From the NCBI GenBank assembly GCA_932521035.1, contig OW051492.1:10044001-10108000 (forward strand): 64,000 nt of DNA. Direction: 5' to 3'. Made by a program: the position numbers and the translations under genes. Of the stretch, positions 1 to 15,314 are shown one piece after another; the first letter of the stretch is position 1, and every line of letters starts with the position of its first letter. Under the pieces are notes generated by a model. That model saw nothing but the letters and a program-made list of their open reading frames with translations. It made no database searches and was not told the origin of the DNA. The stretch comes from Oscheius dolichura (lineage: Eukaryota; Nematoda; Chromadorea; Rhabditida; Rhabditidae).

Positions 1-738
1 TGTTGAAATTTTCACCGGTGACATTCTGAAAAGCGATGAAACGTGATTGGAATAGGGGGAATTTTGAGGATAAAGGAGGCATTAGGGTTCCTGCTGTCTT
101 GCTGTCTAACTGTGGCGGGGAAAACGCCAACTTTCTGGTCTTTTTGACGACGCTTCGAGTTTATGCGTCTGTATGAGCTTTTATTTATCAATATCCTAGA
201 AATGGTCAAAAATTGAAGAATCCTCTGCATTTTCCAGATAAAACGGCGAATACCAGAGGGGTTGCTGTCTAACGCTTTAACTGTGGCGGCTAACCCCAAT
301 TTTAAAAAAAAGTTTCTCGAAGGTGCAGGCACCTTTTGTTATTTTTTCGTTTCCTCTATTCTCGAAAAATGGAAAATCTTAGATTTTATGAGATTCTAGC
401 GCCACAGTTAGCCAGTTCTACAGCAAACGCTTGTTTTTGATCATTTTGGAGGGAAATTCACTGTTTTTTGTTCACTTTTTGTATTTCTATGTTTCCAACA
501 AGTTCCAGAAGAACACGCATTTAAAATCATCCCAAAATTCCGAATTCTTTAGCCACAGTTAGACAGTTCCGCCCCGGACGCACTTTTTTCAGTGCGACAC
601 ACGTTTTCGCGCCTTTCAGTCAACATCTGACGCAATAGGTGGATTAAATGTAAACATTTCCCGTTTTTTGGAAGGAAAATGACCACAGTTAGACAGCGAA
701 AAAGAATAAAAACGAAACAAGTGGAAAAAATGGCCAAC
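1..738. other. Non-coding, motif-rich stretch (probably calponin-like intron 1)
   Basis: No exon is recognisable here. If the calponin-like gene starting at 846 is real, this is the first part of its first intron, and the remaining exons lie before the window. It holds several copies of the 16-base dispersed motif or variants, for example near 101, 398, 551 and 681. The longer open frames in this stretch have no family resemblance and cross the motif copies. Confidence 0.5.
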
Positions 739-846
739 CTGGATCCAGGAGAGAAGTTGATGAGCCAGCTGGCTGTCATATTTGCTGTGGATCTTCTGCT
801 GGGCTTCTAGGGCAATTCCGCTCTTCTCGGCACGATTATCGTCCAT
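739..846 (-). CDS. First coding exon of a calponin/transgelin-like gene (partial)
   Basis: The exon reads from ATG at 846 to a donor (CAG|GTTGG) at 739 and encodes 36 residues, starting MDDNRAEKSGIALEAQQK and ending in LAHQLLSWIQ. This resembles the start of nematode calponin/transgelin proteins, just before the actin-binding CH domain. A splice acceptor (TTTTCCAG) lies six bases upstream of the ATG at 853-860, fitting a spliced-leader site or a 5'UTR intron. The exon ends in phase 0. The rest of the gene is not found in 1-738 and must lie outside the window, so the CH domain itself is not seen. The family call rests on this short N-terminus only. Confidence 0.6.
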
Positions 847-852
847 TTTAAT

Positions 853-2818
853 CTGGAAAATTTATAGAAATTTGAGGGGAAGTGGAGAAAATAGAGAGAA
901 GTAGGGAGAGATGTTTGATCGGAATGACTTTCCCCTGTCAAACAGATGGTAGACCGACTGAACCCGTGTCTTTTTGAATAGAGCGGAAGGGGGGCACGCG
1001 TGGCCTTCTCGATACTCTCTCTCACTCCCGCCACTCTTCTTCGCATTCTTCTTCTTTCCCGCTATTATATGTGTGTGATCAGATGGAAAAAAGACGATGG
1101 AAGGAGAGGGGAAGAGGTAGGAACGTTGGGGGAGAAGAAAGCCACAGTTAGACAGCTACCGCAGCGGAAAAGGGAAAATAGGGGGAAATGAAGCAAATTT
1201 CCGTCGTTTTCCTGTATTTTCCCTCAAAAAATGACTGAAGAAAGGAAAAGAGCCTCATCAAACATCACTGTGTCGCTCAGGAAGAGGGAGGGCCAAATTG
1301 GGAGCCACAGTTAAATAAAAAATGAAAAAAATATGAAGAAAATGGGACGTAGGATAAATGGGGCCGGGGGTGTTGGTCATTTGGGCAAATTTTCGTGGAA
1401 GAGAATAAAAATGGAAGAAGAGCCGGAGGGCTCTGATCCTGTGGCCCTCTGGCTGTGGTAACTGTCTAACTGTGGCCTATTCTACCCTAAAATATCAAGA
1501 TAGATGGCTAGAAGGTCAAAAACCCGCGGAACTCCTGAATTCCAGAGCAGCGAAGCAAAAAAGCAGCGCTGCCTATAAGCTGTGGACACAGAAAGAGGGG
1601 AACACAGGGCTCCCATTGCCCCCACGTAGGTGGTTTTTGGGGGGAATGAAACCGAAGACGGCACGATCAATAGACACAGGCCGGCCGCTGAAAAAGTGTC
1701 CAGCTGGGGCGACTGCGCATTGCTAAATAAAGAGGAAAAAGAGGACATGAAGTAGAGTGGCTCCTGCCCTTTTGAATAGGGGGGATGCGCGGGAAGGCGG
1801 GAGGACAGCGGGCAGGGGAACGCCGTCAGCCCGCGGGAATGGAAGGCGCGATAAGAATGAGCGGTATTATAGAGGAATTTCACGGAAAAGCTCCGCGGAT
1901 GGTGACTAATTTGAATTGTCTCTATTTTCCCGGGCGTTTCCGCTTTAAATATGATAAAAATATAAAATAAAACGCGGCGGGAATTCGTCACGCCAGCCTC
2001 CAGTGGAAACAGCGGTCTCCAAATGAAACCGTTGTTTCTCGGCTCTTCTCTCTCGCCGGCGCTGCGGCGGCAGTGAGTCAACCTCTGCCATCCTTTTAAA
2101 AGTGACTCAACTCAGTGGGGAGAGGAATTTAAAACACGCGACACAGGAAAAAACAGTACTACGACAGATAACAAGGGAGGGGAGGGGGCGGGGATGGAGA
2201 AAACTGTCTGGGACACCCATTTCGGGGAAAACGGCCTGGGGGCAGAGACTCGGTCCTCCCCTGCACCCGTAAAGTCTCGTCAAGACAAAGGTATAGGGTT
2301 AGAAACGTGGGAAACATTCCTTGACCCCAGTTGACCCCCGTGGAAATGGTTTACCAAAGGCAACCGTGTCCTCAGGGCAGGGGGGCAGCCATGTTTGCCC
2401 GGGACTGGGGTCAAAAATCTGTGGGAACCTCTTCTTCAAGGGACTAGAAGACTAAAAATGTCATAAACGCGAGGATAGAGTAATGGAGACGGCTCCTGAT
2501 CACTAGAGCTGGGATAAACTGTTTATCCGATTGGTTTACGCCGGGGTGGAGCGAGAGGGGATCAAAAGGCCATTATTTCAAGGACCTGGACCAAAACCAA
2601 TTGAAAAAACGATGCCTAGCTGTGGAAAATGGTTCTTTCCAGGACAATTGCGGCCCAGGGAGGTGGAATAGCCATTTTTGGGCGTTTCTGGCGTCAAAAA
2701 CACGAGAACAGACGATTTTTAAAAGGGAACGCTTAAAAATTAGTATAAAATATAGTATATAAAAATATTATTTATTTTAAACAAATCTATAAGATCATTT
2801 TAAAGCTCTATGTCGTCT
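853..2818. other. Intergenic region between calponin-like gene and FkbM gene
   Basis: This stretch lies upstream of the calponin-like exon and downstream of the FkbM gene end. It holds motif copies near 1141, 1303 and 1458, and half of a long palindromic element near 2248-2298. A 199-codon minus frame at 1482-2081 has no splice structure, no family resemblance and mixed composition, so I do not call it a gene. Confidence 0.5.
2248..2298 (+). mobile_element. Half copy of the long palindromic element (family M1)
   Basis: Contains the left arm of the family: a CGGTCCTCCCC-type end followed by GCACCCGTAAAGTCTCG and the internal AAGACAAAGGTATA. The matching right arm (CGAGACTTTACGGGTGC) is missing downstream, so this copy is truncated. 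Confidence 0.7.
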
Positions 2819-4947
2819 CTATTGCTCCTCATCTGCCTGTTCCTCGCTGCTATCCTCATCCGGGGCGAAATATCGTCGTCTACACTCATCTGACCCATAA
2901 TTTACCATATATAGCCTAAAATATATTTTATATGGTACCCTTTAATGGAATACACTCCTAAAAAAGATCAGAAGTCCGTACCTCAAGTGGCCAATTATGG
3001 TAGAAGTGCTAATGAAGTACCATTGGCGCTCTCTCATGATCTCCTTGAAAAACGAGGCAAATTGTCCCATTTGCTTCTCATTTGGACGGTGGATTTCAAT
3101 ATTCATCTGAAAATAGGTCTGTAAAAGTACCGTAAGACTCAAAAAAATGGGAAAAAATTGGATTGGAGCGCGCGTACACCGTCTCGGACGTTTTTGACCG
3201 ATTGCGGGCTTTTTTGGCCCATTTTTTGAGTTTTACAGCTGTAAGCAGGTAAAAGCGTTGGAAAATATCCGTTACCTGGCATACGGTAACGTCAGCTTTT
3301 TGTAATTTTCCTTTTTTCAAGAAGAATGGAAGCATTGGGTACTCGGCGTGTTCAATATCCACCATAATTTGGTCTATAACGTCCCGTTTCACATGATTTC
3401 TAATAAATGTAGCCAGATCTATGTATTTCACATCCTGGTAGCGGTAAATATCTGAAAGTTTGGGTTCTAGAAAGAAAATAGTGGAACCTTCAAGGATATA
3501 GGAGCGAAACGATCCATTCTCGGCTCCTACAGCGATGTTAAAGAACTTTCCGACCTAAAAATTAATTTTTTAGATTAATATGGATAGTGTAGTAATTTAA
3601 GGCATAAAAAATAATGTACAGTATTTATTTTATGGCAGCCCTAAAAGTATAGTTTGTAGAAGGAGTCCGTGGATATCAGAAGCGGCACCCCATAGATAAT
3701 TACGTGCACAGGTGGCGCAGTGCGATGGCGCGCACCATGTCGAACCAAAGCTCGTGGGTTCCGTTTCTGCACATTTCTTATTGCATTTTTGCTTTTTTGC
3801 CTATATGTTGCAATGAACTCGCGGTCATTTTCGCCATTTTTCACGATTATTGTTTTGTTTTTTTTACTTTTCCTCATGCAGGAGACCGTCCTCTTACCTC
3901 TGGGAACAGTTCTGAATTAGTATCGTTGACAGGATCCGCTCCAAAGAAGCTGCAACCCGGCATGGCGTCTCTCATACTCTTCTCGGCCTCTACGTCCTTC
4001 CCTATTCCCAATGAGAGAATTGTGCACTTGTTCCCATCGGTGAAGGCCTTCTTCTTCGGCATGATGTGATATTTCAGCTCGTCTGTGTTTGAAAACCCAC
4101 GAATGTTTAGTTTCTCCTTGAGGGAACACTCATTGACGATGTCGGGGAAGATGGACCACAGCTATATTGGGAAAATTAAGTTTTTGAAACATAAAATTAC
4201 GGACTTTTTCATCGCTTTTGACATCTTTCGTGCTCCTGAGGATACAGTCTCTGGATTCCACGAAGGTTGTCGGCTGGTAGCCCTGAAAATGAAGGATAGG
4301 TCCAATTTAGGGAATTTTTGGCATTTCCAATATATTTTCCGGGGTTAAATATTAATTGAGGTCTTCGCTGTGGGACTCATTTAAAAAATACGACTATTTT
4401 TACCGTAATCCTGTGCCAGGAAGCAAATTTATTGGTATAGGAGGGAAAGTATTGAAGAAATGAGAGATTTCTCTTGAAAATCGCCCAGCGGCTAATCAGC
4501 TGCACCCGTAGACATTCGGCAGCTAGAAATTCTAATAGTTGGAGCCATTGGATCAAAAGGGATCAAACTGCCGAGATATTACGGGTACGGCGCGCGATCA
4601 ACGGTGAGAGCTTCCTTTTAGGGCGGCGCTTTTTGAAGGGTTCCAGGGATTTTTTTTACAGATTAATAAGGTAGACTGTATGAATTTATGGCCAAAAACG
4701 TGAGAAATTGCTTTAAATTACGAATAAAAAGATAAAATCAAGCGCCACCGATCTCAAAACGCGGAAATCTAGCTGGAATTGGACTCAATGATCCCTTGAC
4801 GAGGAATTTTAATATCAGGAAGACGAATCAAGGAAATATATCAAGAAGAAATGGTGGTAAACTAACCGAAAACAATTGACTCAACGTCCAGATGGCGTAG
4901 AAAATTGAGGCGACATAAAGAAAGCCCAACAGCTTTGGTCTCATCAT
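2819..4947 (-). CDS. FkbM-domain methyltransferase-like protein, nematode family
   Basis: Six exons are read on the minus strand: 4867-4947, 4205-4282, 3898-4161, 3276-3554, 2982-3106 and 2819-2915, together 307 codons plus TAG. The first exon encodes a membrane anchor (residues about 5-25, LLGFLYVASIFYAIWTLSQL). The rest matches the nematode FkbM (Methyltransf_21) pattern. In order these are FVESRDCIL, LWSIFPDIV, the SAM-site region TILSLGIGKDVEAEK, FFGADPVNDTNSELFPEVGKF, an AEYPML region and VTVCQMNIEIHRPN. A type II membrane protein facing the secretory lumen is inferred. The exact substrate is unknown for the nematode members. The donor of exon 2 is odd: only GTCCGT at 4204 keeps the frame, while the better-looking GTAATT four bases on breaks it. 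The tail is acidic (DEDSSEEQADEEQ). Confidence 0.85.
3700..3775 (+). mobile_element. tRNA-derived SINE-like copy in FkbM intron
   Basis: The sequence GTGGCGCAGTGCGATGGCGC matches the A-box half shared with the copies at 20739, 23177 and 58575. The B-box region (around CTCGTGGGTTCCG) is degraded. It lies in the intron between the FkbM exons at 3898-4161 and 3276-3554. Confidence 0.55.
4500..4596 (+). mobile_element. Short palindromic element (family M1, short form)
   Basis: The left arm CTGCACCCGTAGACATTCGG and the right arm CTGCCGAGATATTACGGG form an imperfect inverted repeat around a loop of about 50 bases. It lies in the first intron of the FkbM gene. Mismatches between the arms suggest an old copy. 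Confidence 0.75.
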
Positions 4948-5625
4948 GGCACGGTCCAATGGAAGCTGGCCGAAGCAGACGAATAGCCTCCTCCACTGTC
5001 TCACCCAGAGACGATAAAGATCTCCGCCATCCCGGAGTTCTCATCCTGACCCGGCTGTCCTTCAAAGAAGATCTCGAACTGAGACAAAGAAATCGTTTGT
5101 TTTACTGGTTAGCGGCGAAGGGGCGGAGTAAGCGCGCTACAGTGCAATAACGCGTCCTCTTCCAATTTTCGACATTTTAATCCAGATTTATCAATATTTT
5201 TTGTGTTTTTATTCCGTAATATGTTTCTTCTCACTGTCTAAAATATAGAAATAAAAAAATAGGGAAAAAACTGGAAGAAAATGGTCAAAAAATGAATATT
5301 TTGGAGGAGTTGCAGTGGCGCGCGTTTACGGGCGACTTTGTTCATTGTGCTCATTTTTTCGGTACAAGACTCACTAATTACAGTATTCCACCGTTTATAT
5401 TAATATATATACTGATTAATAATGATAAATAGCACCAACATAAACAAAGTGATATCACAATTGGAGAAGCAAATTAGACACAGGCATGTAGTAGTAGCTC
5501 ATTGGACTATTTTTTGTAGTTTTTTACCCAATAAAGGGCGATTTAAAGGACTGTATATAGAAAGGAATGAAGTGAACGGGGTAGGACACAAAAATGATCA
5601 CCGTAATCGACAATATGGTAAGCTG
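4948..5625. other. Intergenic region upstream of FkbM gene
   Basis: This stretch lies between the FkbM start codon and the myotubularin stop codon, both on the minus strand. It carries the inverted-repeat element at 5128-5330. No exon was recognised. Confidence 0.5.
5128..5330. mobile_element. GCGCGC-ended inverted-repeat element (family M2, diverged)
   Basis: The ends carry GTAAGCGCGCTACAGTG on the left and CAGTGGCGCGCGTTTAC on the right, an imperfect inverted pair around an AT-rich middle. The arrangement resembles the elements at 7076-7260 and 30481-30685, but this copy is more diverged. Confidence 0.4.
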
Positions 5626-8600
5626 CTAGACAGAGGTGTGCTTGACAAGCTCTTCCAAGATGGCACGCCGTCCACAGGCGCGATCAGCTCCGTAACGGTT
5701 CATTATCTGCAAATTCTGGAATTTTAAAGGTCTGTATAAATAGTTTAAAGGTCTGGGAGCCTTCTACCTTAAGAATTATGACAAAAATTGGATCAATAAG
5801 GTTGCCGGGACGTTTAAATAAGCAAAACGCGCGCCCCTTGGATTTTAGCTTATTTCCCGCCTAAAATCAAGAAAAAAAACGTACGTAGGATCTCGGCACG
5901 ACGACGTTGAAATTATGACGGGCATAGTATTCTTTAAACAGCTTCATCCGCTTGATGGAGGGATTCATCAGGAGAACAACCCGTTTCCCGGCGGAACCGA
6001 CGAACAGCGGATTGGTGAAGCGCTGCCGGTTGGCCAAGACATCTGTCCAGACAGAGACCGTGTCTTTATGACATTTCTGGAAAGAATAACACTTTTTAAA
6101 GGTCTAAAATATTATCTTAATGGCTACAGTGCCCGACAAACTCGGAAAATTCGGAATTTGAGCTGAAAATCCGGTTCAGAGCACCGGAAACATGAATTTT
6201 TGCCGATTTTTTAGACCACAGTTCACACGCTAACCGCCACAGCTGTTCGTTACCTGTTCCACAAGGCGCTGTTTCTCGCTATTATAGAGAAAAGTTCCAT
6301 ACAAACAGCTATACAAGTGATCCAGGATGAACAGCAACAACTCGTAGGTGAATTCCATATCAGAGGGAAACTGAAAGAGCCACAATTAAACCGCCAAACT
6401 GCTGCTTACCTGGTTAATTAGCTGGTAGACACAGTCGATGAATTGGACGAAGACGGGAGACCGTTCCTGGTCGCTGTAATTAGCATCCCCATGACCGATC
6501 CGGTGGCTGAATTTGTGGCCAAAACTACACCATTCTTTCTCGATCAAGATGGCGAAACCCTCGATGGTACGGTAGAAGGGATCCAGTTGCATCATAGCGA
6601 GAGCCGTTAGCTGAAACGGAGGGGAGATATTATCTAACGGATAGTAGTGGTGTTATAGACCAGCTAGGCTTCTAATTTGATCATAGCAATACCGGAAAAG
6701 AGCGTTTTTCCCGCCAAAAACTTCAAAATTCCCCATTTCCCCAATTTGGCGTTCCCTGGTTTTAAATTTGCGGGTTTCGCGGGCCCTGGGCCGTTTTTAA
6801 CCCAGACCAGGACAGTAACCAGGTATTTTCCTACCTGAGCAGTTCGATCCCATCCATCTGAGCAGTGAACCAGGACGGAACTCTTGTTCCTCTCGATCTC
6901 ATCGACAATTTGGACAGACCCTTCAATAATTGAAGAAATGTGGGAGAGCCATTTGCTTTCTTCTAGATTTTTCAAATAATTCCGCTCATCAACCTTGGGA
7001 AATAGGCAGTCTCGCAACTTCCGGAGCCTGCAAATGGTTGTTTTCTACTGAAAAATACTAAAAAGTAGTTCAAAGGCGTGCGCTGTAACGACGCTCTATT
7101 ATAACAACCTGCCAGCTGCCATTTTTCTTCATGTTCTTCATTTTTTCCCCTATTTTTCTTTCTTTACAGTAATCTCCACGTTGTGGACATCACAAATAGA
7201 AAAAATGGTAATAATAACGATTTGGCGACGGTTTAGAATGGAGCGCGGTTACCGCGCGCTCTTTTGCTTTCCAATTGGCTAGATTACGATATTTTTAAGG
7301 AATAAAATAACTTACGAGTCTCTAACAACGTGAATATTATGAATATTCAAGAAATGAAGCACACAGCGGTCATAATTTTCCTCATAGCCGCCTCCTTTGA
7401 CCCGGTTCAATTTCGCGTTGAGATCAGGCCGAGCGTCGAAGATATGCAACTGGTGGGCATCTGCATTCGTGTCGAGAATCATCTTTAGGTAGAGCTCGTC
7501 CTCCACTATTTTTTGATTTGTCATCCCGCATAGAGGCTGAGCACTCCGGGTAATGGAAGCCTGGGTGGTGGGGTGGAGCCAGCTGAGGATCTGGAAAAGG
7601 AAAAATGGGAGAATAAAAGGAAATTGGGGGGCTTACCGGTATTCGGCCCTTGCTCCGGGACTGGCCGACCTTGTTGATGAAGTTCTTTCCCTCACGGTCA
7701 ACATTGGCGGGAATGGCGAACTGAAAGACTCGAATTAATAAAGAATGGAGCCGAAAATGGGATTTTATCGACTGGACAGTCCAAAGCCCAAATTAGGGGT
7801 CAGGCAGGCTATAAAAGAGATTTCGACTCGGGAAAATGGCAAAATACGATAGGATCTACGGCTATCCTTGAACCAAATGCAATTGGGACTGTAGAACCTC
7901 TTTCAAACTCTTCGTTTAAAAAAATACAATCTTGTCGTAGTCTAAAAATCCGTAGTAGTCCTTCTCATTCGCGAAAAAAGCCCGCTCCGCAGCTGATTCT
8001 ACCAAAAATTGGCTGCAGAAGCGCGCTGACTCCATTTTTAAGTTTGCTGCCCCGGAAATCTGTTAGTTGATCGGAAAACGTCTCCAGAGCCTTTTTTATG
8101 GGAGGAGGAAAAAAATGCGAAGCTTCTGGCTGTCTTATCAAAGAAATATGGCGGTGACTGGGAGCGGTAAGAGCGCCCTAACTCTACTGGACGGAAAAAA
8201 TGCTCACCCCGTTCAATTAATTTGATCCTGCTTATTGTGTTTACTTCTATCTAGTTCAGAATTTTATGGCCAACAAGATGATATAGGTTACATTACATGA
8301 GAATAAGAAATTGCTGAGATATTCTCGAAAACGCCACTTTCATCCGAAAAACGCTATTTTGGACGATATCTCAGCGATTTCTTATTCTTATGGAATATAT
8401 CCTATCCCATCGTGTTCGCCATAAAATTCTGAACTAGATAGTAGTAAAAACAATAAGCAAGGTCGAATTAGTCAAGTGCGGCGAGCTTTTGGTGAGCAAG
8501 GGGGGTGGGTGAGGAGTCGCATTGGCCAAAATTCGCACCCCATTAAGTTTCTAGCCCATTTTCACCTTTTTTTCAGGCTTCAAAAACCTACAAATGCTCA

Positions 8601-10346
8601 AAAAATATAGTAAGGCAACTTACAACTCTGGGATAAGTATCGGAAAAGGCGTATTGCCTATTAATTTCACTAAAAATCCATTCATCATTAGGTACACCGA
8701 GTCTCTGCAATTCCCGGCGTGTATCGTACAATTCCCATCCGTTTCTGAGCTCTTCCCATTGCTTTTTCGTCGCTTGGAAGTAGATATAAGCAAAAAGGGG
8801 CTGAAATAACCGATTTAGACCTTTAAAATGGCAAAAAACTGACCAATTTGCTAGTAACGGGGAAGGAAAACTTGGTCAAATAGTCAAAAATTGGCCGACG
8901 ACTGTGGGAATTCGCGTGGGAGGCGAAGCGAATATCGCGCATATCCTTGCATACAATCAACAGGCCATAGAAATCCGGTGCTCCAGGCATTTTTAGGCTG
9001 GATTTTCCCAGTTTTTCGACCTTGGCGATGGCGCCAAGAGGCACGTCGAAAGTACACAACTGAAATTGAGAAGATTATAAAAAAATGGAGGGCGGAAACC
9101 CCAACCGTGGAATTTTCATTAGCTTCGAAGCGGAGACGATACCGCGTCAAGAAGACGCGGCCTTCTACCTTGCCGAATGGTGAAGAATAGGCGATTTTAC
9201 CATCTGAAATTGAGGAAAATAAGCTTTCTTATATTAAATTTTAAAGGATAGTACAGGAAAATTTTGGTAAAATCTTTTTTTTTTTCTATCAAGGTTTTTG
9301 ACCCAGAATAAAGCATTACTCTACCTGGGGCCAAATGGGCGGCTCGGCCCTCGAAAGTCCGATCCCCTGCACCCGTAAAATCTCAGCAAGACGAAGATAT
9401 AAAGCCATCACAGTTTTGTAACAGTTTTGAATAAAGATGATCCTTCTGCCGAGACTTTACGGGCGCGGGGGATCGGACAATTGAGGGGCGAGCCAATGTG
9501 CCCGCCTAGGATTCTCTTCAGAATTTTTAGGCCATAGAATCAGGAGAAATTATTTCCAATTTTAACGTGACCAATTTGGATACATTTGTGTAGTAGTAAT
9601 CCCTCCAGGAACCCCTGGGAGCCCCTCCAAGTCGGCGCAGGGCTGCTCCCGCTATTACCAACGATTTCAGCGGCGTTAATCCATCCTCCTCGATAAATAA
9701 CCCCCAGAATTGGCCTTGTACTACATTCAAACTAATCTACCCAGCTTTTTATCTCCCCAAAGCGGAGATTATATCGATTATCGCGGTTTATATAATGAGT
9801 CACTGGTCATAAATTGACCACTTCGCGTCATATGGTTGAAATAATCGAATAATCGATAGAAAACGCCTTTTTCAAGTGGGAAAGCCATTTTTTGATTAGA
9901 ATTGGCTGGTTAGAAAGATGGACTAAAAAAAAAATGCAAAAATTGACTTCTTCTGGGATTTGAATGGATAGAGCGCCCAAAGCGCATTCCCCGGACTAAA
10001 CGGGTCTAATTTTCAAAAATATGGATATTTGGGAACTTTTTTCTTGTTTCCCATAAATCTGCCTGTATTTTCTTCTACCCTGTTCAAAAAAAAATAAGAA
10101 AAAATAAATAAAATAGAGTAAAATGGCGCCTACCTTCACATTCGACCTCCTCTCCCGGTAGTTTCCACGTGTATTGCTCCCTTATATACGCCGGGACCGT
10201 TGGCTGCTAAAATATAACAAGTTTATATACTTTTGAATGGGTAAATAATATAAAAACTTATCATTTCTCAAATTTTATAGTCAAAAATAGGCCAAAAGGT
10301 GAAAAACGGGAAAAGGAAGAAGAAGACTCACCCATTCATCGCTCAT
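5626..10346 (-). CDS. MTM1: Myotubularin (MTM1/MTMR1/MTMR2-type phosphoinositide 3-phosphatase)
   Basis: Twelve exons (10332-10346, 10134-10206, 9106-9203, 8844-9059, 8624-8800, 7637-7720, 7316-7590, 6835-7027, 6410-6610, 6254-6370, 5885-6076, 5626-5715) give 576 residues with consistent phases. The protein starts MSDEW. A PH-GRAM domain spans about residues 30-135 ([17 protein letters not shown]-type [17 protein letters not shown]). The phosphatase domain carries the complete CX5R loop [10 protein letters not shown] with Cys368 and Arg374, so it should be active on PI3P and PI(3,5)P2. Flanking signature blocks are [38 protein letters not shown] and [14 protein letters not shown]. No PDZ-ligand or coiled coil is obvious at the short C-terminus ([10 protein letters not shown]). 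Metazoan myotubularins act at endosomes and in membrane remodelling. The introns contain several repeat elements. Confidence 0.95.
7076..7260. mobile_element. Inverted-repeat element M2 in myotubularin intron
   Basis: The left end reads GCGCTGTAACGACGCTCTAT and the right end GAATGGAGCGCGGTTACCGC, which are imperfect inverted copies. The right arm, reverse-complemented, matches the left arm of the element at 30481 (GCGCGC, GTAA, CGCTCCATTCTAAAC). The middle is pyrimidine-rich, then purine-rich, so the whole can fold into one long hairpin. Confidence 0.6.
8211..8478. mobile_element. Large inverted repeat (about 260 bp hairpin) in myotubularin intron
   Basis: The left arm includes CTATCTAGTTCAGAATTTTA and TGAGAATAAGAAATTGCTGA. 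The right arm carries the reverse complements (TAAAATTCTGAACTAGATAG, TCAGCGATTTCTTATTCTTA). The arms are over 100 bases each and separated by a short centre near 8330-8355. No coding sequence is seen. It looks like a non-autonomous foldback or MITE-type element. I saw no second copy in the window. Confidence 0.8.
9341..9494 (+). mobile_element. Long palindromic element M1 (full copy)
   Basis: The element runs from GGCTCGGCCCTCGAAAGTCC to the inverted end GGACAATTGAGGGGCGAGCC. Inside are GCACCCGTAAAATCTCAGC, a TATAAAGCC stretch, TTTTGAATAAAGATGAT, and the inverted arm GCCGAGACTTTACGGGCGC. It lies in the myotubularin intron between the exons at 10134 and 9106. Confidence 0.85.
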
Positions 10347-10678
10347 TGACTTGTCCCTCCTTTGATTTTTTGGAGGAAGGAGAAAAATAGGAGAAGATTA
10401 ACCAGTTATCAGGCTGCAGCTGGAGATTAGAGCCTGAAAGCGGCAAATGCGCTCTACAGCTAACAGATTTCGAAATAGATTGGTCCATAGATACGGATAG
10501 GAGAATAGACAAGGAGAGATAGAGCTGTTAAATAACTCTTTATTATCACACTATCCAGACACATTTTAATTGTTTTTTTTTCACATTAAATAATAATGAC
10601 AGAGTCTATTTTGGCAACACTAATCCGTAATTTTCAAATTGGCGGGTCAAGAGTGATAAGTCGAAAAAGAGGAGGAGG
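10347..10678. other. Short intergenic region
   Basis: About 330 bases separate the 40-residue gene (upstream) from the myotubularin start codon, both on the minus strand. Nothing recognisable was seen besides pyrimidine-rich stretches near 10375 on the minus strand. The short same-strand spacing would allow an operon, but no spliced-leader acceptor directly precedes the myotubularin ATG. Confidence 0.4.
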
Positions 10679-10885
10679 CTAGGCGGCTGCCTGCTTTTGT
10701 ACAGCATTGATTATTGGAGCACCATTCTGAAAAAAAGCCGGATTGATACGGGTATTTTTAAGTAGACGAGCTAAAAACTGAAAAAAGAAGGAGGAGTTAA
10801 CATAAGCCACTAGAACGGTGACGAAAAACGACACGCATATGTATTGAGACTTACCATGGCGAGCTACATAGGCCGATTTTATCAT
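10679..10885 (-). CDS. Small protein of 40 residues, unknown function
   Basis: Two exons (10855-10885 and 10679-10770) join in phase 1 across an 84-base intron (donor CATG|GTAAGT, acceptor TTTTTAG). They give MIKSAYVARHA-RLLKNTRIN and an end in INAVQKQAAA. The protein is basic with alternating hydrophobics and could be a small mitochondrial or membrane-associated subunit, but no family is recognised. An AATTCAG acceptor lies close upstream of the ATG. A longer plus-strand frame over the same place crosses motif copies and looks accidental. Confidence 0.5.
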   Translation of the reverse strand: MIKSAYVARHGKSQYICVSFFVTVLVAYVNSSFFFQFLARLLKNTRINPAFFQNGAPIINAVQKQAAA

Positions 10886-11344
10886 CAGCTGCCTGAATTT
10901 AGAACACTCTTTTGGGATTTAATGAAACCCGGAGAAGGGGAATGCGTTTTTAACCCCGTTTGGGAGAAAAATTTGCAAAAAATAAAGAAAAAGGGTGAAT
11001 TTGAAGGAAAGAAGAGGATCGAACGGCTTTTGGCTGTGAGGCTGTGGCGCCCTTGCTGTGGCGCGCCTGCTGTGACTTCCCAGACGACGAATGACAGTAA
11101 ATTTTCAATTTGTTGTGATTCTGTGGAGGACAAGAGCAAGGAAATGCTATTTGTGACCCATTTGAATGGAGAAATTGAAGTCAAATCGCGGTTTTTGAAG
11201 GGAAGAACGGGCTGGATCGGGTTCAAGGGGCTGTGGCGGCTGTGGCGCCCCTGATGTGGCTCATTTACCTACAGTTTCTAGTCCTTTTGCTCTTTTTCGA
11301 GATGGAAAGTCAAACATTATTGACGTCAATAAACAGTCAAAAAA
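10886..11344. other. Intergenic region with CTGTGGCG-rich variants
   Basis: No gene is supported. The stretch 11030-11265 has a run of partial motif units (GCTGTGGCGCCC, CTGTGGCGCGCC, GCTGTGGCGGCTGTGGC) in one orientation, related to the second half of the dispersed 16-base motif. Confidence 0.5.

Positions 11345-15314
<3,970 letters not shown>

Noticed and set aside
1482-2081. 199-codon open frame on the minus strand
   Set aside because: No splice structure, no recognisable domain and no gene-like codon bias. It lies in an intergenic region with motif copies and is best explained as chance.
10844-11254. 136-codon plus-strand frame opposite the 40-residue gene
   Set aside because: It overlaps the first exon of the better-supported minus gene and runs through a series of CTGTGGCG repeat units that generate its Trp/Arg-rich end.
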